Assembly (NCBI GenBank): GCA_009776955.1
Contig: WRMW01000007.1
Coordinates: 20,518-84,517 of the forward strand
Reading direction: 5' to 3'
Source of the DNA: Clostridiales bacterium
Lineage (GTDB): Bacteria > Bacillota > Clostridia > Peptostreptococcales > Anaerovoracaceae
Length of the DNA stretch: 64,000 bases
Below are positions 52,679 through 62,133 of this stretch, piece after piece. Numbering within the stretch: the first letter of the stretch is position 1; each line of letters starts with the position of its first letter. The notes beneath the pieces were generated by a model. It searched no databases and was not told where the DNA came from. It saw only the letters and a program-made list of their open reading frames with translations. A program made the position numbers and the translations under genes.

Positions 52679-55600
52679 TCACTTGAACCGAGGCGATAAC
52701 AACGATGTTAGGATTGCGCCCGCGCCAGCCAAGACAAGCCTCCTTCTGCGGGTCGGCATCATCAGCCATGCAAGCCCTAGGATGGAAGCCATCATGGCGA
52801 ACATCCAGCTGGTCGCGGAGCTTTCATCAGCCGTACGAGGCACTCCGCCCGTCACCAAGAACACAATGTCGGCAAATCCGTTTATGAACTCCGCACGGAA
52901 GGTATGCGATCCGTTCGGAAGCGACCTAAGATACGATTCCTTCAAAGTGATGATAGTGCTGCCTTCCAACACGGTGTATTTCTCCCACGGAATCACCTCG
53001 CCGTCCTTTGTCAGCCGCAAGAAGTGGTCGCGGGGGGCGTCTATCCTCCATGTCGCGCTGCCCAAGCCTCGCCATATGGTGGTTTCCTGTATGAACGAAT
53101 ACCGCTGCATACCTCCTCCGCCTGCTGCAGGCGCCGGTGCCGGCGGCCCTGGAGGCCGTGGCTGCGGCCCTACGGTTATGGGCAAATCGAACGCCGCCGT
53201 CCCGTAAGTCAACGGCACTTGGAATTTGAAGGTGTGCGTGCCCGTCTGCTTTCCTGTGATCTCGGTGAAAAGGTAGTCGAGCCAAGTCCGCGCTATAAGG
53301 ACAGCACCCCCGTGAAGACCGTTTGTGAGCCCAACTGAATCATAGAATGCAGCAGGCCACGGCTCGGTAGTCCCGTCTTCATTTTCCAGCAACAGCAATG
53401 GTGACGACATGGTTTCAATTGATGGCATGTTGATAAAGACAGACTCGTGGCCAGCCCTGGTGATGGGGCTGTTCCTTGTGTCCACCACATAGGTGTAGTA
53501 GTCCGTCCTTGGGAATACGACCATTACAGAGCCGCTGTCCGCACCATGGACGACAGAGGTCGCCCCCGCCGCGGTAAAGCTGTTCGCGGGCACGCCCGTG
53601 AGCGTGAAGCCGACGGTCGGTGTAAGCGTTACGGTGGCGGTGTAATTCTCGACCCAAGAGAACGTCCCTCCAGGAAGCACTATCGGCGTCCACGAAACGG
53701 TGCCTGTGTACTGAGAGCTTGTGATGCTAAAGACCGGCTCCTCCCCGCCCACGGGCTGGGTGAGTCCTGGTATCGCATAAAGATTGATGGGCTGAGCCGC
53801 CGTTCTTCTGAATGTGGCGGTAACGACCCCGCTCCTTGCCGCATTGGTGGGGCCGGAGATGATCGGCGCGGTCGCGGGCGGAGTGTTGCTTAAACCTGCC
53901 AATGTGAAGCAGTTCGCGACGACATTTCCATAGTCGAGCGAATAGCGTTCCTTCTCTGTAAGCGTGATGGTGGCGGTATATTCCGTCCAGTAAGCGAAAG
54001 TGCCGTCTGCCGGAACTGCCGGCGACCATGACACCGTGCCCGTATACTGGGTCGTTTCCTCAATCTCCCTGACCGGCGCCTGGCCGGCTACAGGCGCGAC
54101 CATGCCCGGTATTGAAAACAAAGTGACCGGCGCCTTCACCGTCCTTGCAAATGTGGCCCTTATTATCGGGCTGCCCGCCGCATGAGTGACAGAATCGGCA
54201 CCCGGCACGATAAAAGTGTTCGCCGGCACGCCTGCAAGCGTAAAGTCATCGCCTAGCGTAAGCGTGATGACTGCCGTATATACAGTCCAGTAGTCGAAGG
54301 TGCTGCCCGCCACAGGATCCCACGCGACCGTACCTGTGTACTGAAGCGGGTTCGCGGGGGTCGGGTTCAACGGCACCTGAGTGATGACGCTGACCGGCGT
54401 CTGGCCTGCTACAGGCGGCGTGATGCCGCCTATCACAAACAAATCCACAGGCTGGGAAGATGTGTTGGGGAAGGTGGCGGTAACAGTGCCAGTATCGGTC
54501 GCCGGGGCATATATATAGCCTATGGGACCTGAAACCCCTGGGACATCAAAGCCTTGGGCCATGCCCGCAAGCGTATAGCCTGTCCTTGGCGTAATGACGA
54601 CGATAGCACTATATACTGAACTGGCGCCGAAAGCGGTGGTCTGCGGGTTTCCCGCGGCATTCACCCAGGAAATCGTGGCGGTGTATTGCGATGTCCCGGG
54701 AAGGGTCGTGACCGGCATCGCGCCTTGCACAGGGATGTCTATACCCGGTATGACATAATCTGTGACGGGAAACTGTGAAGTCCCCTCGAAGGTTATGCTG
54801 ATATTGCTGCCGGTGTTCGCACCGTGCGTGGTGGGCAAAGTGTTTACGCGGAAAGAGTTCGCCGCCACGCCTTGAAGCGTCCAGCCAGGCTTGGGCGTGA
54901 CGGTGATGCGCGCCCTGTAATTTGTCCAGTAGTCAAAGGGGGAGCCAACGGGATGGGGGGCGAAGGCGCCGCCAAACCGTGATTGCGCGTCCCATGCGAC
55001 CACGCCTGTGTATTGCGCCGTTTCCGTGACGGCAAGCACCGGCATGGCTCCCGGCGCAGGGTTCGCTATACCCCCTAGGTCGATGATGGTGATGGTCGAA
55101 ATCCCCGTTATGGCGACACTCACATCCACCGCCCTGTTCAACGGATTGACCGAGATGGCCGTTTCGGTCGAGCCTGCCCCGTGCGTGCCAGACCACAGAT
55201 ATGTATATCTGGGCGTGGCCAGCGGGGCGGTGGCGCCGGCGCCTGCGGCGGTGAAAGTGACAGAGCCGCCCGCTATGACTATATTGTCGGTTATGGCTAT
55301 ATTTGTGTTTGTATACCCCGCGCCCGCATGGGTGTACGTCGCAACCACGCTGCTCGCGGTGCTGGCGTTGTAAACGATCGTCCTGGAAAACGTGATGGTA
55401 TAATAATCCAGCGTGGTGCTGCCGCTGACGACGCCGTTGGCAATGGTTATGGTCAGATGGCTGTATATCCGGCCTGTGTCTATCACGCGGTACGTGGTGT
55501 TTCTGAGGTTTGAAATCGTCACAACCCCTGTGGCAGCGTTCACAGAGCCAGTAAGCGTGGTGCCTCCCGCCGTGGGCTGCAACCCTATGGATTTGCTATA

Positions 55601-57331
55601 CGGTGCGAGGTTGTGGCCTATCCAGGGCGCGTCGTCGCGCCTGATGGTCAACGATGCCGAGAATGTCACTACAAGCGTCACCACATTGGAAGAGACCGTG
55701 CCCGTAATGCTGGTGACGGTGTAGCGGTATTGATGGCCATCGTCGCCTGCGACAAGGCTCATTTCATGGTTCGCCGATGCGGGGGTCGGAGCGCCGACGT
55801 TGACCCACGTGACGCCGCCATCCGTAGACCTCTGCCATTGGTGCGAATACGGCGCCGGGTTTCCCCCCACCGTAGGCGTGAAACGCATAAGGGAGCCCAC
55901 CGCCGCCTGGCCGCCCGTAGTGGCGGCTATGGTGACCGTAAGGCTTGAAATGACGTGCACCGCAAAGAAGTTGTCACTGAACGCCGTGGTGCCGTATGCG
56001 CCAACACTGTTTGGCACATAGGCTACAGGCTTGGGGTTTATGCCCACAAACGGGGTAGGACCCGCCGGCCCCCAAGCATTCCCTGGCGCCGCGCCCTGGA
56101 AAATCACCGTGCCCAGGCTTGTGCAGTTTGCAAACATACGCGTGCCGAGCGGTGTGGTCGGAACCAGCCTGATGGTGGTGATAGAGGCACAGCCCTCAAA
56201 CGATCCCTCGCCATATGAGGCAGCGGTATAGCCTGTGAAGTCTACGATGTTTTCCGTGGGCTCGGGGCTGCCGTCAACCCACAGCTTTCTCAGGTTTGAG
56301 CAGCCATAGAACATCTGCGTGCTAACAGGGACGTTCGGCAGCAGCTTTATCGCAGTGATGGAAGAGCAGCCAAGAAAGGCGTACGTCCCGTAAGCGCTTT
56401 GGGTATAGCCGGAAAGGTCTATGATGTCTGCCGCAGGCTCGGAATCGCCCGCCCACAGCTTTCTCAGGTTCGTGCAGTTCACAAACATGCTCCCCGCCAT
56501 CTGCGCATTGGCGGTCAGCTTGACTGTGGTGATTGTGGTACAGCCCTGGAACACGCCGGTCGCATAGGCTGCAGGGGTGTATCCGGTAAAATCTATGATG
56601 TCACGGCCTGGGTCGTTGCCTCCCACCCAAAGCCTTGCCAAATTGGTACAATTTTGAAACATATTTCCAGAGACCGGCACGTTTGCCGCCAAATGTACCC
56701 TGGCCAGCGAAGCAAGCCCTGAAAACAGGCTTACCGGGTAAGAAGCCCCTGTATACCCGCTCAGATCCGCAAAGTAAAGCGAAGTGAGGCTTCCCACAAG
56801 AAAATCCCTGTCGGCGATGTCGAGCGCGCCAGTCAGCACGAGCGTATGCACACTCGCATAGCTTGCGCCTGCCGCCGACAGCGACGCGTCTGCCCTCTCC
56901 TTAAGTTTGCCAGCCTCGACATCCTCAAGCGTCAGAACGCCGCTCACGAAGTTCAGCGGCTCCAGCTCTTCCTCTTCTTCTTCCTCTTCCTCGTCCATAG
57001 GCTCAAGCTCCTCAAGCTCGTCGCCTTCCTCGTCGCCTTCCTCGTCCTGCCCGTCTCCCGGGTTGGGGTCGGGATCGGGATCGGGGTCGGGCTGGGGTTC
57101 AGGCTCCGGCTCCGGCTCCGGCTCTGGCTCTGGTTCGGGCTGAGGCTCGGGCTCGGGTTCTGGCTCGGGCTGAGGCTCAGGCGCTGTGGAAGTGGGCTCG
57201 CCCCCCTCTCCGTGCTCCGCGAATATCAGGCCGGAATCCGGCATCACCGTCGTCAAGACAAGTGCCGCAACCACGACAGACGAGAGCAGAATTGACGCTA
57301 TCCTTTTTTTTCTTTTTTTCATCATATCCAT
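52679..57331 (-). CDS. Giant BspA-like surface protein (paralogue 1)
   Basis: 1550 residues. Signal peptide (KKRKKRIASILLSSVVVAALVLTT), a Pro/Glu/Asp run to about residue 130, then BspA-type leucine-rich repeats (VFQGCTTITTVKLTANAQM; NCTNLRKLWAG; FTGYT) to about 440. Next come an Ig-like domain (FTPTVGGNPAPYSHQWQ) and tandem modules of about 80-90 residues of the form GITPPVAGQTPVxxI, QYTGTVAWxP, YTAVITLTxxxGFTLxGVPANxF. A conserved terminal domain (WRGLGSATWRIDAP; LPNGSHTFRAEFINGFADI) is followed by one membrane helix and an Arg-rich tail; there is no LPXTG. Likely anchored in the membrane and exposed, perhaps for adhesion. Very similar in build to the next gene. Confidence 0.9.
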   Translation of the reverse strand: MDMMKKRKKRIASILLSSVVVAALVLTTVMPDSGLIFAEHGEGGEPTSTAPEPQPEPEPEPEPQPEPEPEPEPEPEPEPQPDPDPDPDPNPGDGQDEEGDEEGDELEELEPMDEEEEEEEEELEPLNFVSGVLTLEDVEAGKLKERADASLSAAGASYASVHTLVLTGALDIADRDFLVGSLTSLYFADLSGYTGASYPVSLFSGLASLARVHLAANVPVSGNMFQNCTNLARLWVGGNDPGRDIIDFTGYTPAAYATGVFQGCTTITTVKLTANAQMAGSMFVNCTNLRKLWAGDSEPAADIIDLSGYTQSAYGTYAFLGCSSITAIKLLPNVPVSTQMFYGCSNLRKLWVDGSPEPTENIVDFTGYTAASYGEGSFEGCASITTIRLVPTTPLGTRMFANCTSLGTVIFQGAAPGNAWGPAGPTPFVGINPKPVAYVPNSVGAYGTTAFSDNFFAVHVISSLTVTIAATTGGQAAVGSLMRFTPTVGGNPAPYSHQWQRSTDGGVTWVNVGAPTPASANHEMSLVAGDDGHQYRYTVTSITGTVSSNVVTLVVTFSASLTIRRDDAPWIGHNLAPYSKSIGLQPTAGGTTLTGSVNAATGVVTISNLRNTTYRVIDTGRIYSHLTITIANGVVSGSTTLDYYTITFSRTIVYNASTASSVVATYTHAGAGYTNTNIAITDNIVIAGGSVTFTAAGAGATAPLATPRYTYLWSGTHGAGSTETAISVNPLNRAVDVSVAITGISTITIIDLGGIANPAPGAMPVLAVTETAQYTGVVAWDAQSRFGGAFAPHPVGSPFDYWTNYRARITVTPKPGWTLQGVAANSFRVNTLPTTHGANTGSNISITFEGTSQFPVTDYVIPGIDIPVQGAMPVTTLPGTSQYTATISWVNAAGNPQTTAFGASSVYSAIVVITPRTGYTLAGMAQGFDVPGVSGPIGYIYAPATDTGTVTATFPNTSSQPVDLFVIGGITPPVAGQTPVSVITQVPLNPTPANPLQYTGTVAWDPVAGSTFDYWTVYTAVITLTLGDDFTLAGVPANTFIVPGADSVTHAAGSPIIRATFARTVKAPVTLFSIPGMVAPVAGQAPVREIEETTQYTGTVSWSPAVPADGTFAYWTEYTATITLTEKERYSLDYGNVVANCFTLAGLSNTPPATAPIISGPTNAARSGVVTATFRRTAAQPINLYAIPGLTQPVGGEEPVFSITSSQYTGTVSWTPIVLPGGTFSWVENYTATVTLTPTVGFTLTGVPANSFTAAGATSVVHGADSGSVMVVFPRTDYYTYVVDTRNSPITRAGHESVFINMPSIETMSSPLLLLENEDGTTEPWPAAFYDSVGLTNGLHGGAVLIARTWLDYLFTEITGKQTGTHTFKFQVPLTYGTAAFDLPITVGPQPRPPGPPAPAPAAGGGGMQRYSFIQETTIWRGLGSATWRIDAPRDHFLRLTKDGEVIPWEKYTVLEGSTIITLKESYLRSLPNGSHTFRAEFINGFADIVFLVTGGVPRTADESSATSWMFAMMASILGLAWLMMPTRRRRLVLAGAGAILTSLLSPRFK

Positions 57332-57389
57332 ATTCTATTACCTGACTAAGCACACTCAAACTACCAAGTTACACTTTATCATATGTAAT

Positions 57390-57401
57390 ATACCACAAAT
57401 T
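57390..57401 (-). promoter_or_regulatory. Shared promoter element upstream of surface-protein gene 1
   Basis: AATTTGTGGTAT on the minus strand, identical to 62020-62031 upstream of paralogue 2. It contains the extended -10 TGGTATATT. The match lies 59 nt before the start codon here and about 48 nt in paralogue 2. Confidence 0.5.
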
Positions 57402-57457
57402 GATGTGTTTTTTATAATTTTTATATTACAACATTAAATATTGCATGTTTGCGCGCT

Positions 57458-60400
57458 TTACATGCGCCGCAGCATATGCCGGCGCTTCGAGCGGGATGCC
57501 GCCATATGGCTAAGCGCCAAGCAGGCAAGCACGAGCAAGGCCATCTGCATGGCAAACCACCAGCCGCCCATGGCGCTTTCGTCAGATGTGCGCGGGGAGC
57601 CGCCTGTCACGTATAGCAACAAGTCTGTATACCCGTTTATGAACTCCGCACGGAAGGCGTATGTGCCAGGGGATAGCGTCCTTAGGTACGACTCCCTCAA
57701 GGTTATGATGGTGCTGCCCTCACGTACGGAGAAGTTTTCCCATGCAATCACCTCGCCGTCCAGCGTCAGACGCCAGAAATCGCTGCGGGGGGCATCTATC
57801 TTCCATGTCGCGCTGCCAAGCCCTCTCCATGCTGAAGTCTCCTGTATCAGCGGGAATTGTCGGGGCGCGGCCGCACCGCCTCCACCGCCGCCTCCACCGC
57901 CGCCAGGCCCAGGCCCGGGTCCGGGCTGAGGCGGCCGCCTAAAGACCACGTCCAGGTCGAACGCTGCCGTGCCATACTCCAGCGGCACTTGGAAGCCAAA
58001 GGTGTATGAGCCGTATTGCTGGCCTGTGGCTGTGGTGAAAATCTGCTCAAGCCATGTCCGCGCAATGAGTATGACGCCGCCGTGGGTGCCGCTCGTGACA
58101 TTTATCGCCTCGTAAAACGCCGTCGGGAAAGGTTCTGTGGTCTTGTCCGCGTTTACAAGCAACAGCACGGGGCTTTGCAATGTTTCGCTCGACGGCAACC
58201 CGATAAAGACCGATTCGTGGCCGGTCCTGGTGATGGGGCTGCTTGTGGTGTTCACTTGGTAGTTGTAGTAGTCAGTCCGTGGGAACACGGCCGTGACAAC
58301 TGCAGTGGCAGCCGTGCTTGGCGCCGGGTTGGTGACCGAAGTCGCGCCGGCCACGGTGAAGACGTTCGCAGACACGCCTGTGAAAGTGAAGCCCGTATTC
58401 GCCGTAAGCACGATGCTGGCCGTATAGTTTTCAGACCAAGAGAACGTGCCGCCAGGCAGCACAGTGGGCGTCCACGAAACCGTGCCGTTGTACTGCGTGC
58501 TCGTAAAGCTGAACACCGGCTCCGCGTCGCCTTCAGGCGGAGTGACGCCCGGTACGGCGAAAACGCTTACTACACGGGGACCGGTTATGGGGAACACGGC
58601 GGTGACGACCGCAGTGGCCGCCGAGCCGGGCGCCGGATTTGTTACCGTCGACGCTCCGGCCACGGTGAAGTAGTTCGCCGGCACATTCGCGATGGTATAG
58701 CGCTCCTTAGGCGTGAGCGTGATGGTCGCGGTGTATACGGTATGGTGGTCGAATGTGGTGGTTCCAGGCGGCAAGGCCGGCGACCATGTGACCGTGCCTG
58801 TGAACTGGTCTGTCTCAGTGATGGCCACGACCGGGGCCTGGCCGGCCACAGGGGCGGTAACGCCTCCTATCGCGGACTGCGAAACCGCCTGCTTCGCGGT
58901 AATGGGGAAGGTAGCCCTGATAACGTTGCTGCCTGGCACGTGCTCGACCTTGCTCGCGCCTGGCACGGTAAAGGCTTTATCGTTCCAATCTACGGTGGCA
59001 AGCGTAAATTGCGGCCCCAGGGTAAGCATGATGACAGCCGTGTATTCCGTCCAATAGTCGAAAGTGGTGGTTCCAGGCGGCAAAGCCGGCTCCCACGCGA
59101 CTGTGCCTGTGTACTGAAGCGGATCCCCTGCCACCGGCGCACGCGTAATGGACGACACGGGAGTCTGGCCGTTTACAGGCGGCGTAACGCCCCCTATCGC
59201 AAATATGTCGATGGGCGAGGAATCTGTGGCCGGAAAGGTGGCGGTGAGGCTACGAGTGATGGGTGTGCCTGGAATCTGTACGTTGTTGACCGGCCCGGAC
59301 ACCCCCGGGACCTCAAAAGCACGAGGCATGCCTACGAGCGTATAGCCTGTCTTGGGGCTGACGATGACGGTTGCCTGATATACGGAAGTCGCGGAAAAAG
59401 CGCCTGTGTGAGTTGCTCCTGTGGTAATGTTCATCCACGAAACGGAAGTGACATCGTATTGGCTAGAACCAGGAAGCGACTCGACTGCGTTCTGCCCTTG
59501 CACGGGCACGGTCAAACCTTGTATGACGTAATCGGTGGCGGGCTGCTCAGGGGTGTTGGGGAATACTCTGTATGGTTTTTCGGTGACGTTCTGCGGGTGC
59601 GTGGTAGCAAGGGAGTTCACCATGAAAGAGTTCGCATTCATGCCGTTGAGCGTCCATCCTGGCTTGGGCGTTATGGTGAAAGTCGCCCTGTATTCCGTCC
59701 AATAGGCGAAGGTATTGCCTGTGAACGAAGTCCAGGCGCCGCTACCAGGCGATATCCACGGCCTATGCTCCCATGCGACCGTGCCAGTGTACTGCGCCGT
59801 TTCCGTGACGGCGGTGGCCGGCGCGGCGCCTGGCACAGGGTTCGCCACGCCTTGCAAATCGGTAATCGTGATGATGGATGTGCCTGAAACGGCGGCGGAT
59901 ACATTTACAGCGCTGCTTAGCGTGGGAACTGTGATGGACTGGGTCGTCTGGCCGGCGCCGTGCGTGCCAGACCATAGATATGTGTACCTGGGCGTATCTA
60001 CAGGGGCTGTGGCGCCGGTGCCAGTGGCGGTAAAGGTGAACGAACCCCCGCCTATGACTATGGAGCCGCTGGGCGTTATATTTGTGCTGCTATATCCGGC
60101 TGTTGTGAGGGTGTAAGCCGCAGCGACACTTGAGCCAGTCGCCTGAAGGGAGTTCGTGGCAGCAAAAGAAACGGTGTAATAGTTCAATGTCGCATTACCG
60201 CTTCCATTATTTATGGTAAGTGTTATCTGGTTGTAGGTGCGGTCGGTGTCGATCACGCGCTCGACCACGCGGTAAGTGCCGTTTGCAAGATTGGGGATGG
60301 TCACGACACCGGTGGTAGCGTTGACGGAGCCAAAATATATCGTCCCCCCTGTCGTGAGCTGCAACCCTATGGACTTATTGTGCGGAGCGAGGTTGTGCCC

Positions 60401-61972
60401 TACCCAGTTCTGGCCGTCAAGCCTGACGTTCAGCGTTGCAGCAAAAGACACCATAAGGGTCGCTATGTTTGAGGCGCTGGTGCCCATAAGGCTGGTGACC
60501 ACATAACGGTATTGATTGCCGTCCATGTTTGCGTTGGAAATGATCACATCCAAGCCGGTGGCTGGCGTCGACGTAGACGCGCCGAGGTCGGTCCAGCCAG
60601 CATCGTCATTGGCGTAGGTCCCTTTGGGGCGCATCTGCCATTGGTGCAAATACGGCACGGGGGCGCCACCCACCGTGACCGGGAAGTTTACGGTGGTGCT
60701 TACGTCCCCTTGCCGGACTGCGGGGGCAATGGTGGCGGACGGCATCTCGATGCGGTGCACCGCCGAGAAATTCCCTCTGAAAGGAGTCCCCTCTGCGTAG
60801 GACGCCGAAGCCCAGCTTTCCGGGACGTAGGCGACGGGAAGGGGGGATATATTTGCAAACGGCCCTGATGCGGGCGGGCCCCAAGTCCCTGGCACAGCGG
60901 CGCCCTGGAATATCACAGTGGTCAAGGCCGTTGCATTTCGGAACATATCCGACCCAAGAGCCACTGTCGGCGCAAGCCTGAGCGTGGTGATGGCACGGCA
61001 GCCCTGAAATGAGTATGCCCCGTATGCGCTCGCGGTGTAGGTGTACCCGGTAAGGTCGACAATTTCTTCCGCAGGCTCGGGGCTGCCCGCTATCCACAGT
61101 TTTTTAAGGTTGGTGCAGCCTTGGAACATATACGGCGCAATCTGCACATTCGGGAGCAATATGACGGTGTTGATGGAAGTGCAGCCGACAAATACGTCGG
61201 CGCCGTATGTGGACGCGGTGTATCCCGTGAAGTCAATGACATCGCGGCCTGGATCGGAGCTGCTGCCCACCCAAAGCCTTGCCAAAGATGTGCAGTTTTC
61301 AAACATTTGGTCTGAAACAGGCACGTCTGCGGCAAGTTTTACCCTTGCCAGCAAGCTAAGGCCCATAAAAAGCTGCGTGGGGTAGCTGCCCGTGTAGCCG
61401 CTGAAATCCACTGTTGTGAGCGCGGTAAGCGAATTTCTGAGAAACTCCCTGTCCGCATTGTTGAATGTGCCGGAAAATATAAGCGTATGGACGCTCGCGT
61501 AGCTGGCTCCGCCTATCTCGGCATCTACCCGGGCCTGGAATGTGCCCGCTGTGACACCGTCAAGCGTCAGCACGCCGCCCACAAAGGAAAGCGGCTGCAA
61601 CTCGTCCGCCATGGGTTCAAGCTCTTCGGATTCCTCAAGCTCCTCGCCTTCTTCGTCTTCTGACAGCTCGCCAAGATCGCCGACAGGGTCGTCAGAGGGG
61701 TTTTCTTCGAGGCCTTCACCTGGGCCCTCGCCCGTGCCTGTCTCGGGCGCAGGCTCTTGTGCGGACTCTGGCTCTGGCTCTGGCTCTGGTGATGTCGAAG
61801 GCTCCGGCTCGTCCGGAGCCGGCGAGGGTGAGGCTGTTGCAGGCGGGTCGCCGCCCCCTCCATCGTCCGCGAACGTAAAGCCGAAATCCGGCATTATTGT
61901 CGTCAAGACAAGAGCCGAAATCACGACCGACGATAACAGGATAGATAGCAACCTATTTTTTTCTTTTCTCAT
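57458..61972 (-). CDS. Giant BspA-like surface protein (paralogue 2)
   Basis: 1504 residues, the same order of parts as its neighbour: signal peptide (LLSILLSSVVISALVLTT), Pro/Ser/Glu-rich stretch, acidic run, leucine-rich BspA repeats (MFENCTSLARLWVG; DFTGYTASTYG), Ig-like domain (FPVTVGGAPVPYLHQWQ), tandem GVTPPVxGQTPV / YTGTVAWxP modules, and the C-terminal WRGLGSATWKIDAP domain, Gly-rich linker before it, then a helix and basic tail. The two genes are tandem copies with about half the residues identical in aligned parts by eye, so not recent. ATG 61972 is favoured (AGGTG 8 nt before). No clear terminator separates them. Confidence 0.9.
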   Translation of the reverse strand: MRKEKNRLLSILLSSVVISALVLTTIMPDFGFTFADDGGGGDPPATASPSPAPDEPEPSTSPEPEPEPESAQEPAPETGTGEGPGEGLEENPSDDPVGDLGELSEDEEGEELEESEELEPMADELQPLSFVGGVLTLDGVTAGTFQARVDAEIGGASYASVHTLIFSGTFNNADREFLRNSLTALTTVDFSGYTGSYPTQLFMGLSLLARVKLAADVPVSDQMFENCTSLARLWVGSSSDPGRDVIDFTGYTASTYGADVFVGCTSINTVILLPNVQIAPYMFQGCTNLKKLWIAGSPEPAEEIVDLTGYTYTASAYGAYSFQGCRAITTLRLAPTVALGSDMFRNATALTTVIFQGAAVPGTWGPPASGPFANISPLPVAYVPESWASASYAEGTPFRGNFSAVHRIEMPSATIAPAVRQGDVSTTVNFPVTVGGAPVPYLHQWQMRPKGTYANDDAGWTDLGASTSTPATGLDVIISNANMDGNQYRYVVTSLMGTSASNIATLMVSFAATLNVRLDGQNWVGHNLAPHNKSIGLQLTTGGTIYFGSVNATTGVVTIPNLANGTYRVVERVIDTDRTYNQITLTINNGSGNATLNYYTVSFAATNSLQATGSSVAAAYTLTTAGYSSTNITPSGSIVIGGGSFTFTATGTGATAPVDTPRYTYLWSGTHGAGQTTQSITVPTLSSAVNVSAAVSGTSIITITDLQGVANPVPGAAPATAVTETAQYTGTVAWEHRPWISPGSGAWTSFTGNTFAYWTEYRATFTITPKPGWTLNGMNANSFMVNSLATTHPQNVTEKPYRVFPNTPEQPATDYVIQGLTVPVQGQNAVESLPGSSQYDVTSVSWMNITTGATHTGAFSATSVYQATVIVSPKTGYTLVGMPRAFEVPGVSGPVNNVQIPGTPITRSLTATFPATDSSPIDIFAIGGVTPPVNGQTPVSSITRAPVAGDPLQYTGTVAWEPALPPGTTTFDYWTEYTAVIMLTLGPQFTLATVDWNDKAFTVPGASKVEHVPGSNVIRATFPITAKQAVSQSAIGGVTAPVAGQAPVVAITETDQFTGTVTWSPALPPGTTTFDHHTVYTATITLTPKERYTIANVPANYFTVAGASTVTNPAPGSAATAVVTAVFPITGPRVVSVFAVPGVTPPEGDAEPVFSFTSTQYNGTVSWTPTVLPGGTFSWSENYTASIVLTANTGFTFTGVSANVFTVAGATSVTNPAPSTAATAVVTAVFPRTDYYNYQVNTTSSPITRTGHESVFIGLPSSETLQSPVLLLVNADKTTEPFPTAFYEAINVTSGTHGGVILIARTWLEQIFTTATGQQYGSYTFGFQVPLEYGTAAFDLDVVFRRPPQPGPGPGPGGGGGGGGGGAAAPRQFPLIQETSAWRGLGSATWKIDAPRSDFWRLTLDGEVIAWENFSVREGSTIITLRESYLRTLSPGTYAFRAEFINGYTDLLLYVTGGSPRTSDESAMGGWWFAMQMALLVLACLALSHMAASRSKRRHMLRRM

Positions 61973-62019
61973 TATTCTCACACCTAAACCGCCAAAAATA
62001 TACACCTAGTAGGTATAAG

Positions 62020-62031
62020 ATACCACAAATT
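62020..62031 (-). promoter_or_regulatory. Shared promoter element upstream of surface-protein gene 2
   Basis: AATTTGTGGTAT, identical to the element at 57390-57401. It forms an extended -10 TGGTATCTT. TTGAAA lies 14 nt upstream of the -10, slightly too close for an ideal -35. Confidence 0.5.
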
Positions 62032-62133
62032 ACGGATTTCAAACATTATTGCAAGCAAAGAATGATAATCTGTTATCATAAAGTCATTGTGCTGTAAAGA
62101 AATGGACGCTTTTGACGCGAAAGGGGCTTGACA

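Noticed and set aside
58016..59887. A 623-codon open frame on the plus strand
   Set aside because: It lies entirely opposite the repeat modules of surface protein 2. It is Arg/Gly/Cys-rich, has no ribosome binding site and shows no known fold. It reflects the biased codon use of the coding strand.
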